Positions 1 to 5,631 of a stretch of 5,631 nt of DNA are shown here, in pieces (within the stretch, counting starts at the first letter, position 1; every line of letters starts with the position of its first letter). The notes beneath the pieces are model-generated. The model was not told the origin of the DNA, did no database searches, and saw only the letters and a list, made by a program, of their open reading frames with translations. Both the position numbers and the translations under genes were made by a program. Source of the stretch: an uncultured Clostridia bacterium (GTDB taxonomy: Bacteria; Bacillota; Clostridia; Christensenellales; DTU072); NCBI GenBank assembly GCA_944350065.1, contig CALVOD010000090.1, positions 1 to 5,631 on the forward strand. Reading direction: 5' to 3'.

Positions 1-197
1 GCGGCAAACTTACTCTGCGTAAGGTCATCATTATTTGCATGATTCTTTTCGCGCTCGTGGCGGGCATACTTCTCATCGTGGCGTACGCGGCAAGCGTAGG
101 CAGCGAAGTTTATATCGCGGCAGGCGCGTTCGCGCTCGGCGCAGGCGCTATGATCATTGCGAAAAAGGCTCTTACCGAAATAAATCGCAGCAAATAA
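1..197 (+). CDS. C-terminal part of a small integral membrane protein (5' end outside window)
   Basis: The reading frame is open from the left edge (first full codon at base 3) to TAA at 195-197, giving 64 visible residues. Two hydrophobic segments are seen: about residues 8-30 (VIIICMILFALVAGILLIV and following) and about 34-56 (VYIAAGAFALGAGAMII), separated by a short SVGSE turn. The end is basic and polar (AKKALTEINRSK), so the C-terminus is probably cytoplasmic. This makes a two-helix hairpin at the end of a membrane protein. No family is recognised and no catalytic or binding motif is visible. An internal ATG at 39-41 lacks a well-spaced ribosome-binding site, so the real start is probably outside the window. 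The gene is followed by an intrinsic terminator and converges on the opposite-strand transporter gene, so it ends its own transcription unit. Confidence 0.6.
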   Translation, partial: GKLTLRKVIIICMILFALVAGILLIVAYAASVGSEVYIAAGAFALGAGAMIIAKKALTEINRSK

Positions 198-219
198 ACC
201 TAACTTTCGCAAATATCGT

Positions 220-250
220 AAAGGCTCCGACGACGTCGGGGTCCTTTTTT
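220..250 (+). terminator. Rho-independent terminator of the left-edge membrane protein gene
   Basis: AAAGGCTCCGAC (220-231), loop GAC (232-234), then GTCGGGG-T-CCTTT (235-247). The stem has 12 pairs including one G-T pair, with a single bulged T at 242. It runs into a six-T tract at 245-250. It starts 22 bases after the stop codon. On the opposite strand the hairpin is followed only by TTTACGATATTT, so it could stop transcripts from the transporter gene only weakly. Confidence 0.85.
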
Positions 251-318
251 ACTTAAACGCGCTTTCGTGCGCCGCGCTTTGCGCGCGTGAGAGCGGCTTT
301 GCGTGGCTTACGGCGCAA

Positions 319-1593
319 TCATTCCGGTATGTCGGGCTCCGCCGCAGTACCGTTCTGTTTTTTGCGGAAATATCTTCTTATTATAATCAGCACCGCCACG
401 CCTATCAACGGGAAAAACGCCGCCGACAGTATGCCCGCTTTAATGCCTATCTGTTCGGCGGTGAGCGAAAGCGAAGCGGAATATTCTGCGGCAAAGCCGC
501 TTGCGGACACCGCGTCCACTATTACGCCCACGAGCTGCGGCGCTACAGCCGCGCCGAAGTCCCCTCCCGCCGCGAGCAACGCGTACGCGCCCACTCCGGA
601 GCGCGGAAGGTTCTCCTCCATAAGTATGAGGGTGCCCGGCCAAAGCATTGAAGTGCATAAACCTACGAGCACGCAGGCTATCATCGCCACCGTACTGTTC
701 AACGAGAGTCCCGCCACAATGTAGAACAGCGCCGCTCCGCCCATTCCGCAAAGCAGCATCAAAGAAATGTTTTTACCGAATTTGGCGTACAGCGATCTTC
801 CCGCGCCGAGAAGTATCGCGAACAGCGCCATTCCGAAAATATCCCCCCACAGTTTCGGGATGCCGAGGGCGCTTTCGGCGTAGACGGATATCCAGTTTGT
901 CATGGAATTTTCCGCGGCGCTGCCGAGGAAAATACATATTACGCACAACATAAGACCGATATTTCTTTTTTTGACGGCTTCGCCCGAAGCGGGTTGCTCC
1001 ATCTTTATTTCGGGCATCGGCGATAAAGCGAATAGCACGAAAGAAACTATCGGCAGAGCCGCCCAGAACAGCGTAAGATACATCCAGTTGGCGGTACCGA
1101 AAAGCCTGAGATAAAGCGAGCTCAGAAGGATAACGCCGACGAGCCCGTAGGCGTAGAGCGAGTGAAGCGCGCTCATATCGCGTTCGGGGTTATCGGAAGG
1201 AATCGCCGCGACGGTGGGGCTCAACAGCACTTCGCTGAGACCGGCCGACACCGAGAACAGCACCGTCCCTATCAGAAGACCTATATACGCTTGCTCGGGG
1301 AAAAACGTCGGCGCGAGCGCGTACACGCATAATCCCGCCGCCGTAAGCAGCGGCATGACTCGCACGGTAACTTTCAGATTGAATTTTTTATGGAAAAAAG
1401 TAAATATCAAATCGATGGAAAGCTGCGTAAGGAAATTTACGAGCACGAGCGTTCCGAGGAGAGTATACGAAATACCGTACATATCGCGGAACGTGGCGAA
1501 AAGAAGGGGCGGCAAGCCGAAAGCCGACGACATTGCGACGTAGGTATAGAAGCAAGCGCGTTTGGTACGTTTAAAATCGGGAGCGTTTTTCAT
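319..1593 (-). CDS. MFS transporter, 12 membrane segments (fucose-permease/FHS-like)
   Basis: This is a 424-residue protein, a normal length for the major facilitator superfamily. Hydrophobic segments lie at about 14-34, 43-65, 76-96, 101-124, 143-163, 169-191, then a charged central loop (192-210), then 211-227, 247-265, 275-297, 300-328, 335-360 and 387-406: the usual 6+6 arrangement. The segments SALHSLYAYG (141-150), AAENSMTNWISVYAES (226-241) and GGDFGAAVAPQLVG (343-356) resemble positions conserved in the fucose-permease-like (FHS) branch, where a histidine in TM5 and a Glu/Trp pair in TM7 recur. The substrate cannot be read from sequence. The start ATG is at 1591-1593, with GAGGAT (1605-1610) upstream at slightly long spacing. 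It begins 20 bp after the aminotransferase-like ORF and is probably co-transcribed with it. The C-terminal tail is short and polar. The family call is firm; the FHS placement is tentative. Confidence 0.9.
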   Translation of the reverse strand: MKNAPDFKRTKRACFYTYVAMSSAFGLPPLLFATFRDMYGISYTLLGTLVLVNFLTQLSIDLIFTFFHKKFNLKVTVRVMPLLTAAGLCVYALAPTFFPEQAYIGLLIGTVLFSVSAGLSEVLLSPTVAAIPSDNPERDMSALHSLYAYGLVGVILLSSLYLRLFGTANWMYLTLFWAALPIVSFVLFALSPMPEIKMEQPASGEAVKKRNIGLMLCVICIFLGSAAENSMTNWISVYAESALGIPKLWGDIFGMALFAILLGAGRSLYAKFGKNISLMLLCGMGGAALFYIVAGLSLNSTVAMIACVLVGLCTSMLWPGTLILMEENLPRSGVGAYALLAAGGDFGAAVAPQLVGVIVDAVSASGFAAEYSASLSLTAEQIGIKAGILSAAFFPLIGVAVLIIIRRYFRKKQNGTAAEPDIPE

Positions 1594-1613
1594 AGCGGCG
1601 CGTTATCCTCGGT

Positions 1614-2150
1614 TTACAAAGTTTCAGCGTAAGCGCTCAAGCCCTTCAGCCCCGCTACGAGAGTATTTTTGTTGCAGGCGTACCCTATGCGGAAGCACTT
1701 CGGCTCGCCGAAGCAGTCTCCCGGAGTAACGAACACGCCTTCCCTCTCGTACAGCTCGCGCGCAAAACGGTATGAAGGAATATCGTAATTATAATAGACG
1801 AGCGCGGTCGTACCCGCGGAAGGCTTGACGTAACCGAATTTCCTCTCCCCTTTTATCCATTCGTCGAGTATGGCGAGGTTTTCGCGCACGATACCGCGGT
1901 TACGCGCAAATATCGCGTCTTTATTTTTAACCGCCAATGCGGCGACGCGCTCGTCGAGCATACCGGAGCTTATGTGGTCGTAGTCTCGGTGAGTAAGAAA
2001 TTCGCGCATGAACTCCCCTTCGTCCTTTCCCGCAAGCGCGAGCAGCTCCTTCACCGACATCGATTCCGCGCAGGTCTCCGCGATATTGTATTTCGCGCCG
2101 CCCTCGTACGCGTTCATCCATTCCTCGACTGCAAAAGGCTCTATGTACAT
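1614..2150 (-). CDS. Internally deleted class I/II PLP-dependent aminotransferase (likely non-catalytic remnant)
   Basis: The 178-residue ORF starts at ATG 2148-2150 with AGAGGG (2161-2166) 10 bases upstream. Residues 1 to about 50 (IEPFAVEEWMNAYE, KYNIAETC, SVKELLALAG) match the N-terminus of a family of fold-type I aminotransferases. Residues from about 53 (HRDYDHISSGMLDE, ARNRGIVRENLAILDEW, YVKPSAGTTAL, FRIGYA) match the C-terminal domain of the same family. Full-length members are about 370-380 residues, so roughly 190-200 residues are missing between these halves. The missing part contains the cofactor-binding core: the NNPNNPTG segment, the aspartate contacting the PLP pyridine nitrogen, and the catalytic lysine in an SMSK-type motif. 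The C-terminal arginine that binds the substrate carboxylate is kept (R154 in FRIGYA). The frame is intact with no stop. Transamination is therefore very unlikely. It is either a decayed gene, a retained small-domain protein, or a deletion made in assembly. It precedes the MFS gene by 20 bp. Confidence 0.8.
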   Translation of the reverse strand: MYIEPFAVEEWMNAYEGGAKYNIAETCAESMSVKELLALAGKDEGEFMREFLTHRDYDHISSGMLDERVAALAVKNKDAIFARNRGIVRENLAILDEWIKGERKFGYVKPSAGTTALVYYNYDIPSYRFARELYEREGVFVTPGDCFGEPKCFRIGYACNKNTLVAGLKGLSAYAETL

Positions 2151-2160
2151 ACGATTCTTA

Positions 2161-2166
2161 CCCTCT
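2161..2166 (-). promoter_or_regulatory. Ribosome-binding site of the aminotransferase-like ORF
   Basis: AGAGGG on the - strand, 10 bases before ATG 2150. It supports this start and shows that the shortened ORF still has translation signals. Confidence 0.5.
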
Positions 2167-2201
2167 GAAATACCGCCGCGCTTTCGCGACGTTGTATATA
2201 C

Positions 2202-2231
2202 ATTCTATCACCCGATTTACCTTTTACGCAA
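2202..2231 (-). promoter_or_regulatory. Candidate promoter for the aminotransferase-MFS unit
   Basis: On the - strand TTGCGT (2226-2231) and TAGAAT (2202-2207) are separated by 18 bases, a plausible housekeeping -35/-10 pair about 50 bases before the start codon. It lies in the AT-richer gap after the terminator of the upstream operon, where a promoter for the next unit is expected. Each hexamer departs from consensus, so this is only a candidate. Confidence 0.35.
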
Positions 2232-2309
2232 CCGTAATAAGCATATTCGGATACGTTTAAGTAGATTTAACGAAAATCCCGCGTAGAAAAAAAGTCTCGG
2301 CGAAAATAT

Positions 2310-2345
2310 AAAAATTACGGGCTTGCGCTATGCGCAAGCCCGTAA
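2310..2345 (-). terminator. Rho-independent terminator of the sigma/anti-sigma/lipoprotein operon
   Basis: A perfect 14-bp inverted repeat, TTACGGGCTTGCGC (2315-2328) and GCGCAAGCCCGTAA (2332-2345), encloses a TAT loop. Reading the - strand, the stem is followed by TTTTTATATTTTCG (2314 downwards). It begins 36 bases after the lipoprotein stop codon. On the + strand no T tract follows, so it works for the - strand only. Confidence 0.85.
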
Positions 2346-2381
2346 CGAGCGGTCGGAATATATCATTCTTCCTTTAACGGT

Positions 2382-3899
2382 TTAAGCCTCGGCTCCGTTT
2401 TTACGCGCTTCTTTAAGCGCCGCGAGATGCGCCCTCGCGAGCTCCTCGGCTTCACGTATCGCGGCTTCCGTTTTCTCTTTCTCCGCGGTAAGTTTTTCGC
2501 CGACGTTAGCCTTCTTCTCGTTAAGTTCCGCGACTTCCTCCGCGCTTAGCTCGTTTTCGAGTTTCACGCGGTATTCTTCGGCTTTGCCGTCAAGTCTTTC
2601 GACGTAAGTTTTAAGCCCTTCAACGCTGAATTCGCCGTTTGCCATAACGGTATTCAGCTCCGTGAGAACGGCGCGCATATCCGCTATACAGGTCCTCAAC
2701 TGCTCCTCGATATTGTCGTCGAGAAGCGCTGAAATCATACCTTCGACGCCGTCCGCGATAAGTTTCGCGCTCGTAACGGCTTGCTCTATCAGCTCGCGGT
2801 GCTCGTCGGTCAGCTTGTATATCTCGGTTTTGACTTCCGCTTCGACTTCGTTTAAAGCCGCCGCAAGTTCGCTTTTCACCGTTTCGAGCTCCTTACCCGC
2901 CTCGGAATTCTTGAAAAGAATATCGGCGTAATTCTCGATGCTCGCGAGCGTCACTTCGCCGTCGGCGTTCTTCAAAGGCTCGCAAGAGTCGAGACCGAAT
3001 ATCGCGGCTACTTGCTCCGCGGTAGCTTCGTCGAGCGGATATTCGAAGGTATCAGCCGCGTAGTCGGCTATGTTCGCTATGTACCCTAATCCCACGGCGC
3101 CCGCCGAATACATCTGATACACGAGCCCGTAATATGCGGTGAGAGGTTCGGTGATAAGTCTGTCGTAGCAATACTCGGAATACACCCCGCATAACGCAAG
3201 TCCCACCGCTTTGTCGTATGCGGCAGAGGCGGATTCTTTGGCTCGCACATACGCGTCCGTTGCGAATTCCTCTATGTTGTCGCTCGCGTTTTTAAGCATT
3301 TCGATTAAGTCTTTGTCGTTGATTTCGGCAGCCGCCTCAATCGATATTCCGCAAGTTTCGGATACCGAAAGCGCTAATTTGAATTTCTGAACGCTCATAT
3401 TCTGCACGGCGGCGTTATCGGGATATTCGGCTTTGACTTCCTCCATGCGCCTAAGAAGCGAGAACGCGCCCTCGTGGTCGACGCTGACCGTAAGTCCTTT
3501 TGCGGAAGCGGTAGCCGTAATGCTCGCGTCCACGGTGCTCTGTATCGCCTCGGTATTTACGGAGTCCTGAGCCGCAACGAGCACGCTCACCGCTTTGTTG
3601 TCCTCGTCGAGATAACCGTAATCGACGCTCAATTCGATTATTTTCTTTACGGCGACGTCGAGTTTCTCGCCTACTATTCCCGTTTCGTTATACAGCAATA
3701 CCTGACCGTCCTCGTTCTCGCCGCGCGCGTTGGTGACCACGTTGTCGCCGTCGGCGATCAATTCGATTGCGGGATTTATGTCGAGATTTACGTAAGCGCG
3801 GTTACTCTCCGCGTCGCTGCCTTTGTCTTTCGTGCAGGCGACCAGACAAGTCGAAGCCACCGCCAAAAGCAATATCGCTATAAGAATTTTCTTTTTCAT
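2382..3899 (-). CDS. Lipoprotein with RsgI-like anti-sigma ectodomain and long helical C-terminus
   Basis: This is a secreted, lipid-anchored protein of 505 residues, counted from ATG 3899. The N-terminus is a signal peptide of type II: MKKK, a hydrophobic run ILIAILLLAVAST, then lipobox LVAC with the modified cysteine at 22. Residues about 35-142 resemble the RsgI middle (extracytoplasmic) domain: AYVNLDINPAIELI, then a NEDGQVLL segment, then DVAVKKIIELSVDYGYLDED. The same order occurs in the anti-sigma factor encoded just upstream, including the Asn-Pro pair (42-43 here). The rest is mostly helical. From about 330 to the end it is rich in Glu, Lys and Ala with heptad-like spacing, probably a coiled coil. 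There is no cytoplasmic domain, so it cannot bind the sigma factor itself. An in-frame GTG at 3906-3908 lies only 2 bases from the AGGAG and is too close, hence the ATG choice. The function is unknown; a sensory or modulatory role beside the anti-sigma factor is inferred from the shared domain and operon. Confidence 0.8.
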   Translation of the reverse strand: MKKKILIAILLLAVASTCLVACTKDKGSDAESNRAYVNLDINPAIELIADGDNVVTNARGENEDGQVLLYNETGIVGEKLDVAVKKIIELSVDYGYLDEDNKAVSVLVAAQDSVNTEAIQSTVDASITATASAKGLTVSVDHEGAFSLLRRMEEVKAEYPDNAAVQNMSVQKFKLALSVSETCGISIEAAAEINDKDLIEMLKNASDNIEEFATDAYVRAKESASAAYDKAVGLALCGVYSEYCYDRLITEPLTAYYGLVYQMYSAGAVGLGYIANIADYAADTFEYPLDEATAEQVAAIFGLDSCEPLKNADGEVTLASIENYADILFKNSEAGKELETVKSELAAALNEVEAEVKTEIYKLTDEHRELIEQAVTSAKLIADGVEGMISALLDDNIEEQLRTCIADMRAVLTELNTVMANGEFSVEGLKTYVERLDGKAEEYRVKLENELSAEEVAELNEKKANVGEKLTAEKEKTEAAIREAEELARAHLAALKEARKNGAEA

Positions 3900-3910
3900 T
3901 TTTTTCACGT

Positions 3911-3919
3911 CTCCTTTTT
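3911..3919 (-). promoter_or_regulatory. Ribosome-binding site deciding the lipoprotein start
   Basis: AAAAAGGAG on the - strand. The distance is 2 bases to the GTG at 3908 and 11 bases to the ATG at 3899. Two bases is too short for initiation, so the ATG start is preferred; the signal peptide reads well either way. Confidence 0.6.
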
Positions 3920-3926
3920 CGTTTTC

Positions 3927-3946
3927 GTGATTTAACCGTTAAACAC
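3927..3946. repeat. Short imperfect palindrome in the anti-sigma/lipoprotein gap
   Basis: GTG-A-TTTAAC-C-GTTAAA-CAC: nine complementary positions per arm around a single central base, with one bulged A at 3930. It sits in the gap between the anti-sigma stop (3962) and the lipoprotein ribosome-binding site. No T tract follows on either strand, so it is not a terminator. It could be an operator half-site pair, an RNA processing or stability hairpin, or chance. Confidence 0.35.
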
Positions 3947-3961
3947 CGCAGGATATACGTT

Positions 3962-5458
3962 TTATTGCAAAGCCGTCGAATTTTTTATAAAATTTTCTAT
4001 CGAGCCGTATTCACGCACTATTCCGTCCACGAAAGAGGAATATTCTTCGTCCGTGAGCGCTTCGCGCACTCTGTCGTATCCCTCTCGGAATATCTCCGTC
4101 CTCGTCTCAAATATCGCGGTTACGACGGAGCGCATCTCGCCGAGATATTCGTCGATTGTCGCGGGCACCTTTTTCAACGCTTCGGCAAAATCCAAATCTA
4201 TTCCCGATCTCAAAAGTATGCCGCGGTACTCCGTGAGCGAAGTTAACAGCGCCTGCGGCGTAAGAGATGCGAAAATCGCTTTGAGATCGGTTGCCGCGAG
4301 TTCCTCGAACGCCTCGAAAACGGCGTCCGGGTCGGTTATGCTCTCTATCGCGGAGGAGGCGAGCGAGAATATCAGTTCTTCGAGCTCCGCCCCCGCAAAC
4401 GCCGCAAAATCGTACAATTCGTCGTAGAATTCGTCTTTGGAGGTTATGTCCGCGCCGAAATTAGCGGAATACTCCGTAAGAAGCGCCTTCATTTCGTCGG
4501 TAAGCGCTCTGAATTCGTCGCTGAAATCTTCCTCGTCGAATCTCTCCGTCACGCTCCAGTAATCGGTAAGCACGGCGCTCGGATTGTCTCTCGAGAAGGT
4601 TATTCTGAGATTTAGCGCGCCTATTTCGCACAGCGCGCCGAGGTTAAGGACGAATTCCTCGGTATGCGCGGTAAGCGCGGTCGTGATATAATCGTATAAT
4701 TGCGAATCCACGATATAACTTTCGTGAACGGCTTTAAGTCCGTCGCCGCTTACGCCGCTTGCGATGCGTTCGCCGTACGCCACCGCCTCGCCGAGCATGA
4801 TCTCGCAAAGCCCGTTCGTCGTTTCCGCTCCGCTTACGCCTAATACGGCGCTCATTTCGTCTACGCCGATAAGTTCTTCCGCTACGACCGCGTACGCGCC
4901 TTTGGCTTTGAAATAGCCGCGCAGGCTTTCCGCCGCCGAAGCAAGCAACGCCTTTTCTCCGTCTCCGCTTCCGCTCACGCGTACCGCGCCCGCGCTTCCG
5001 TTAAGATCTATATATCCCAGTCTTGCTGCTGCGTCCGTATACGCGACCACCGCGTCGGTAAGAGGTTTGCCTTTTATTGCGTCCAAAGTGCTTTTATCGG
5101 ACAATACGACGTCGGAGTCCGCGTTAAGGGCGTTGACGCCGAGCACTTCCCCTTCCGCATTCGTGACAAAAGAGACTCCGGGATTTATTTCGAGCGCGAA
5201 AACGTAAGTTTCGTTGTTTTCCGCGCCGCCGAAAACGCCCGCCAGGGCGAGAGAAACGAATACTGCGACAAGCACGCAAGCCACGCCGGCAAGCCCCCAG
5301 AAGCCCGCTTTGCGGCTCGAAAATCCAGAATATGCGGATTTTTCCTCCCGCTTGTGTTCTTCGCGCCCCGTAATTATCGGAGCGTTACGGACCTCGTTCG
5401 ACATTTCGGGCGCCATTGCGTCGAATTCCTTATTCAAACGCTTTTTCCAGGATTTCAT
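3962..5458 (-). CDS. Membrane anti-sigma factor with RsgI-like extracytoplasmic domain
   Basis: This is a 498-residue single-pass membrane protein. Residues 1-50 are charged and cytoplasmic (KSWKKRLNKEFDAMAPEMS, then NAPI), the kind of short tail that binds an ECF sigma factor. It does not look like the compact RsgI N-terminal domain. About 52-78 is one transmembrane helix (GLAGVACVLVAVFVSLALAG). Residues about 84-192 match the RsgI middle domain: TYVFALEINPGVSFVTNAEG, then a NADSDVVL segment, then LTDAVVAYTDAAARLGYIDLNG. The Asn-Pro pair at 92-93 corresponds to the self-cleavage site reported for clostridial RsgI. Residues about 195-498 are largely acidic and helical with no family recognised. 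The start ATG overlaps the sigma stop (ATGA) and has AGGAGG 7 bases upstream, so the two proteins are translationally coupled, as is usual for sigma/anti-sigma pairs. It would hold the sigma factor at the membrane and release it after an envelope signal. The role is inferred from domain and context; the signal is unknown. Confidence 0.82.
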   Translation of the reverse strand: MKSWKKRLNKEFDAMAPEMSNEVRNAPIITGREEHKREEKSAYSGFSSRKAGFWGLAGVACVLVAVFVSLALAGVFGGAENNETYVFALEINPGVSFVTNAEGEVLGVNALNADSDVVLSDKSTLDAIKGKPLTDAVVAYTDAAARLGYIDLNGSAGAVRVSGSGDGEKALLASAAESLRGYFKAKGAYAVVAEELIGVDEMSAVLGVSGAETTNGLCEIMLGEAVAYGERIASGVSGDGLKAVHESYIVDSQLYDYITTALTAHTEEFVLNLGALCEIGALNLRITFSRDNPSAVLTDYWSVTERFDEEDFSDEFRALTDEMKALLTEYSANFGADITSKDEFYDELYDFAAFAGAELEELIFSLASSAIESITDPDAVFEAFEELAATDLKAIFASLTPQALLTSLTEYRGILLRSGIDLDFAEALKKVPATIDEYLGEMRSVVTAIFETRTEIFREGYDRVREALTDEEYSSFVDGIVREYGSIENFIKNSTALQ

Positions 5459-5631
5459 TTATCTTCCTCCTTTAACGCCTCTTTGAGTTTATCCACGGCG
5501 CGCTTATATTTCGAAGTCACCGTTCCTGTGGGACAGCCGATCATCGCGGCTATCTCTCTGTGCCTGTATCCCCATACTACGTGCAATATCACTATGCGCT
5601 GTTCCTCTTCGTCGAGGACCTCACGCATCGT
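5455..5631 (-). CDS. ECF-type RNA polymerase sigma factor, C-terminal part (region 4)
   Basis: The 3' end of a gene entering from the right edge: 58 residues and a TGA stop at 5455-5457. The visible part is sigma-70 region 4: an acidic lead (VLDEEEQRIVILHVVWG), then the helix-turn-helix YRHREIAAMIGCPTGTVTSK and YKRAVDKLKEALKEE. The order E-IA-x-x-x-G-x-P-x-GTV-x-S-x-x-x-RA is the standard pattern of ECF sigma factors, where the second helix contacts the -35 element. Region 2 and the start codon lie outside the window, so the subgroup cannot be assigned. The stop overlaps the anti-sigma start by 4 bases. ECF operons are commonly transcribed by their own sigma factor; its promoter would be upstream of this window. 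Confidence 0.9.
   Translation of the reverse strand, partial: TMREVLDEEEQRIVILHVVWGYRHREIAAMIGCPTGTVTSKYKRAVDKLKEALKEEDK
5466..5471 (-). promoter_or_regulatory. Ribosome-binding site of the anti-sigma gene, inside the sigma coding region
   Basis: AGGAGG on the - strand (within AAAGGAGGAAG), 7 bases before ATG 5458. It is a full consensus site placed inside the last codons of the sigma gene. With the ATGA overlap it should give tightly matched production of anti-sigma and sigma. Confidence 0.8.

Noticed and set aside
257..288. GC-rich inverted repeat ACGCGC / GCGCGT near the end of the MFS transcript as a - strand terminator
   Set aside because: The arms are only six bases with a 20-base interior, and just three T residues follow on the - strand (GCGCGTTTAAG). 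The run of GCGC makes chance pairing likely.
287..2286. Several open frames on the + strand opposite the transporter and aminotransferase genes (for example 287-724, 648-953, 1214-1543, 2008-2286)
   Set aside because: They lie opposite clearly coding frames, have no recognisable domain or good ribosome-binding sites, and have low-complexity composition caused by the codon use of the real genes.
2382..3908. GTG at 3906-3908 as the lipoprotein start
   Set aside because: It lies 2 bases after the AGGAG, too close for initiation. The ATG nine bases further gives the same signal peptide and lipobox.
3930..3970. Separate promoter for the lipoprotein gene using TTGCAA at 3965-3970
   Set aside because: No acceptable -10 hexamer lies 16-18 bases downstream on the - strand; TTTAAC is 21 bases away. 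The short gap favours read-through from the operon.
2662..5486. Open frames on the + strand opposite the lipoprotein and anti-sigma genes (for example 2662-2931, 3474-3935, 4053-4427, 5214-5486)
   Set aside because: Ser/Ala/Arg-rich antisense shadows of Glu/Ala/Leu-rich helical proteins; no domain features or initiation signals.
1..5631. CRISPR arrays, tRNA or rRNA genes, insertion sequences, phage genes
   Set aside because: No spaced direct repeats, cloverleaf sequences, transposase motifs or terminal inverted repeats were seen on either strand.

Overview
The window looks like chromosomal DNA from a Gram-positive, Clostridia-like bacterium, probably an uncultured host-associated lineage. 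The reasons are a strong AGGAGG ribosome-binding site, a lipobox-type lipoprotein, an ECF sigma / membrane anti-sigma operon, an anti-sigma ectodomain of the RsgI type otherwise known from Bacilli and Clostridia, and roughly even base composition with many GCG/CGC codons. The lineage is inferred; no marker gene is present.

Layout. (1) At the left edge, on the + strand, is the C-terminal end of a small two-helix membrane protein, closed by a good intrinsic terminator (220-250). All other genes lie on the - strand and converge on it. (2) 319-2150 holds a two-gene unit read right to left: a class I/II (fold-type I) aminotransferase-like gene followed 20 bp later by a 12-helix MFS transporter. 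The aminotransferase ORF is only 178 codons. It joins the family's N-terminal segment directly to its C-terminal domain, so the whole PLP-lysine core is missing while the frame stays open. A candidate promoter lies at 2202-2231. (3) 2315-2345 is a perfect 14-bp hairpin with a T-rich tail on the - strand that ends the upstream operon. (4) 2382-5631 is a signalling operon, again read right to left: the C-terminal end of an ECF sigma factor (region 4 helix-turn-helix), then, overlapping it by 4 bp, a single-pass membrane anti-sigma factor with an RsgI-like extracytoplasmic domain, then a lipoprotein that carries a second copy of that RsgI-like domain plus a long charged helical tail.

How the genes may work together. 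The sigma factor would be held at the membrane by the cytoplasmic tail of the anti-sigma factor and released on an envelope signal sensed outside the cell. The lipoprotein shares the sensor domain but has no cytoplasmic part. It may therefore act outside the membrane as a partner, decoy or co-sensor of the anti-sigma factor. Both ectodomains keep the Ile-Asn-Pro motif that in clostridial RsgI is the self-cleavage site. This three-part arrangement (ECF-type sigma, RsgI-type ectodomain without an obvious RsgI N-terminal domain, and a lipoprotein paralogue of the ectodomain) is the most interesting content of the window.
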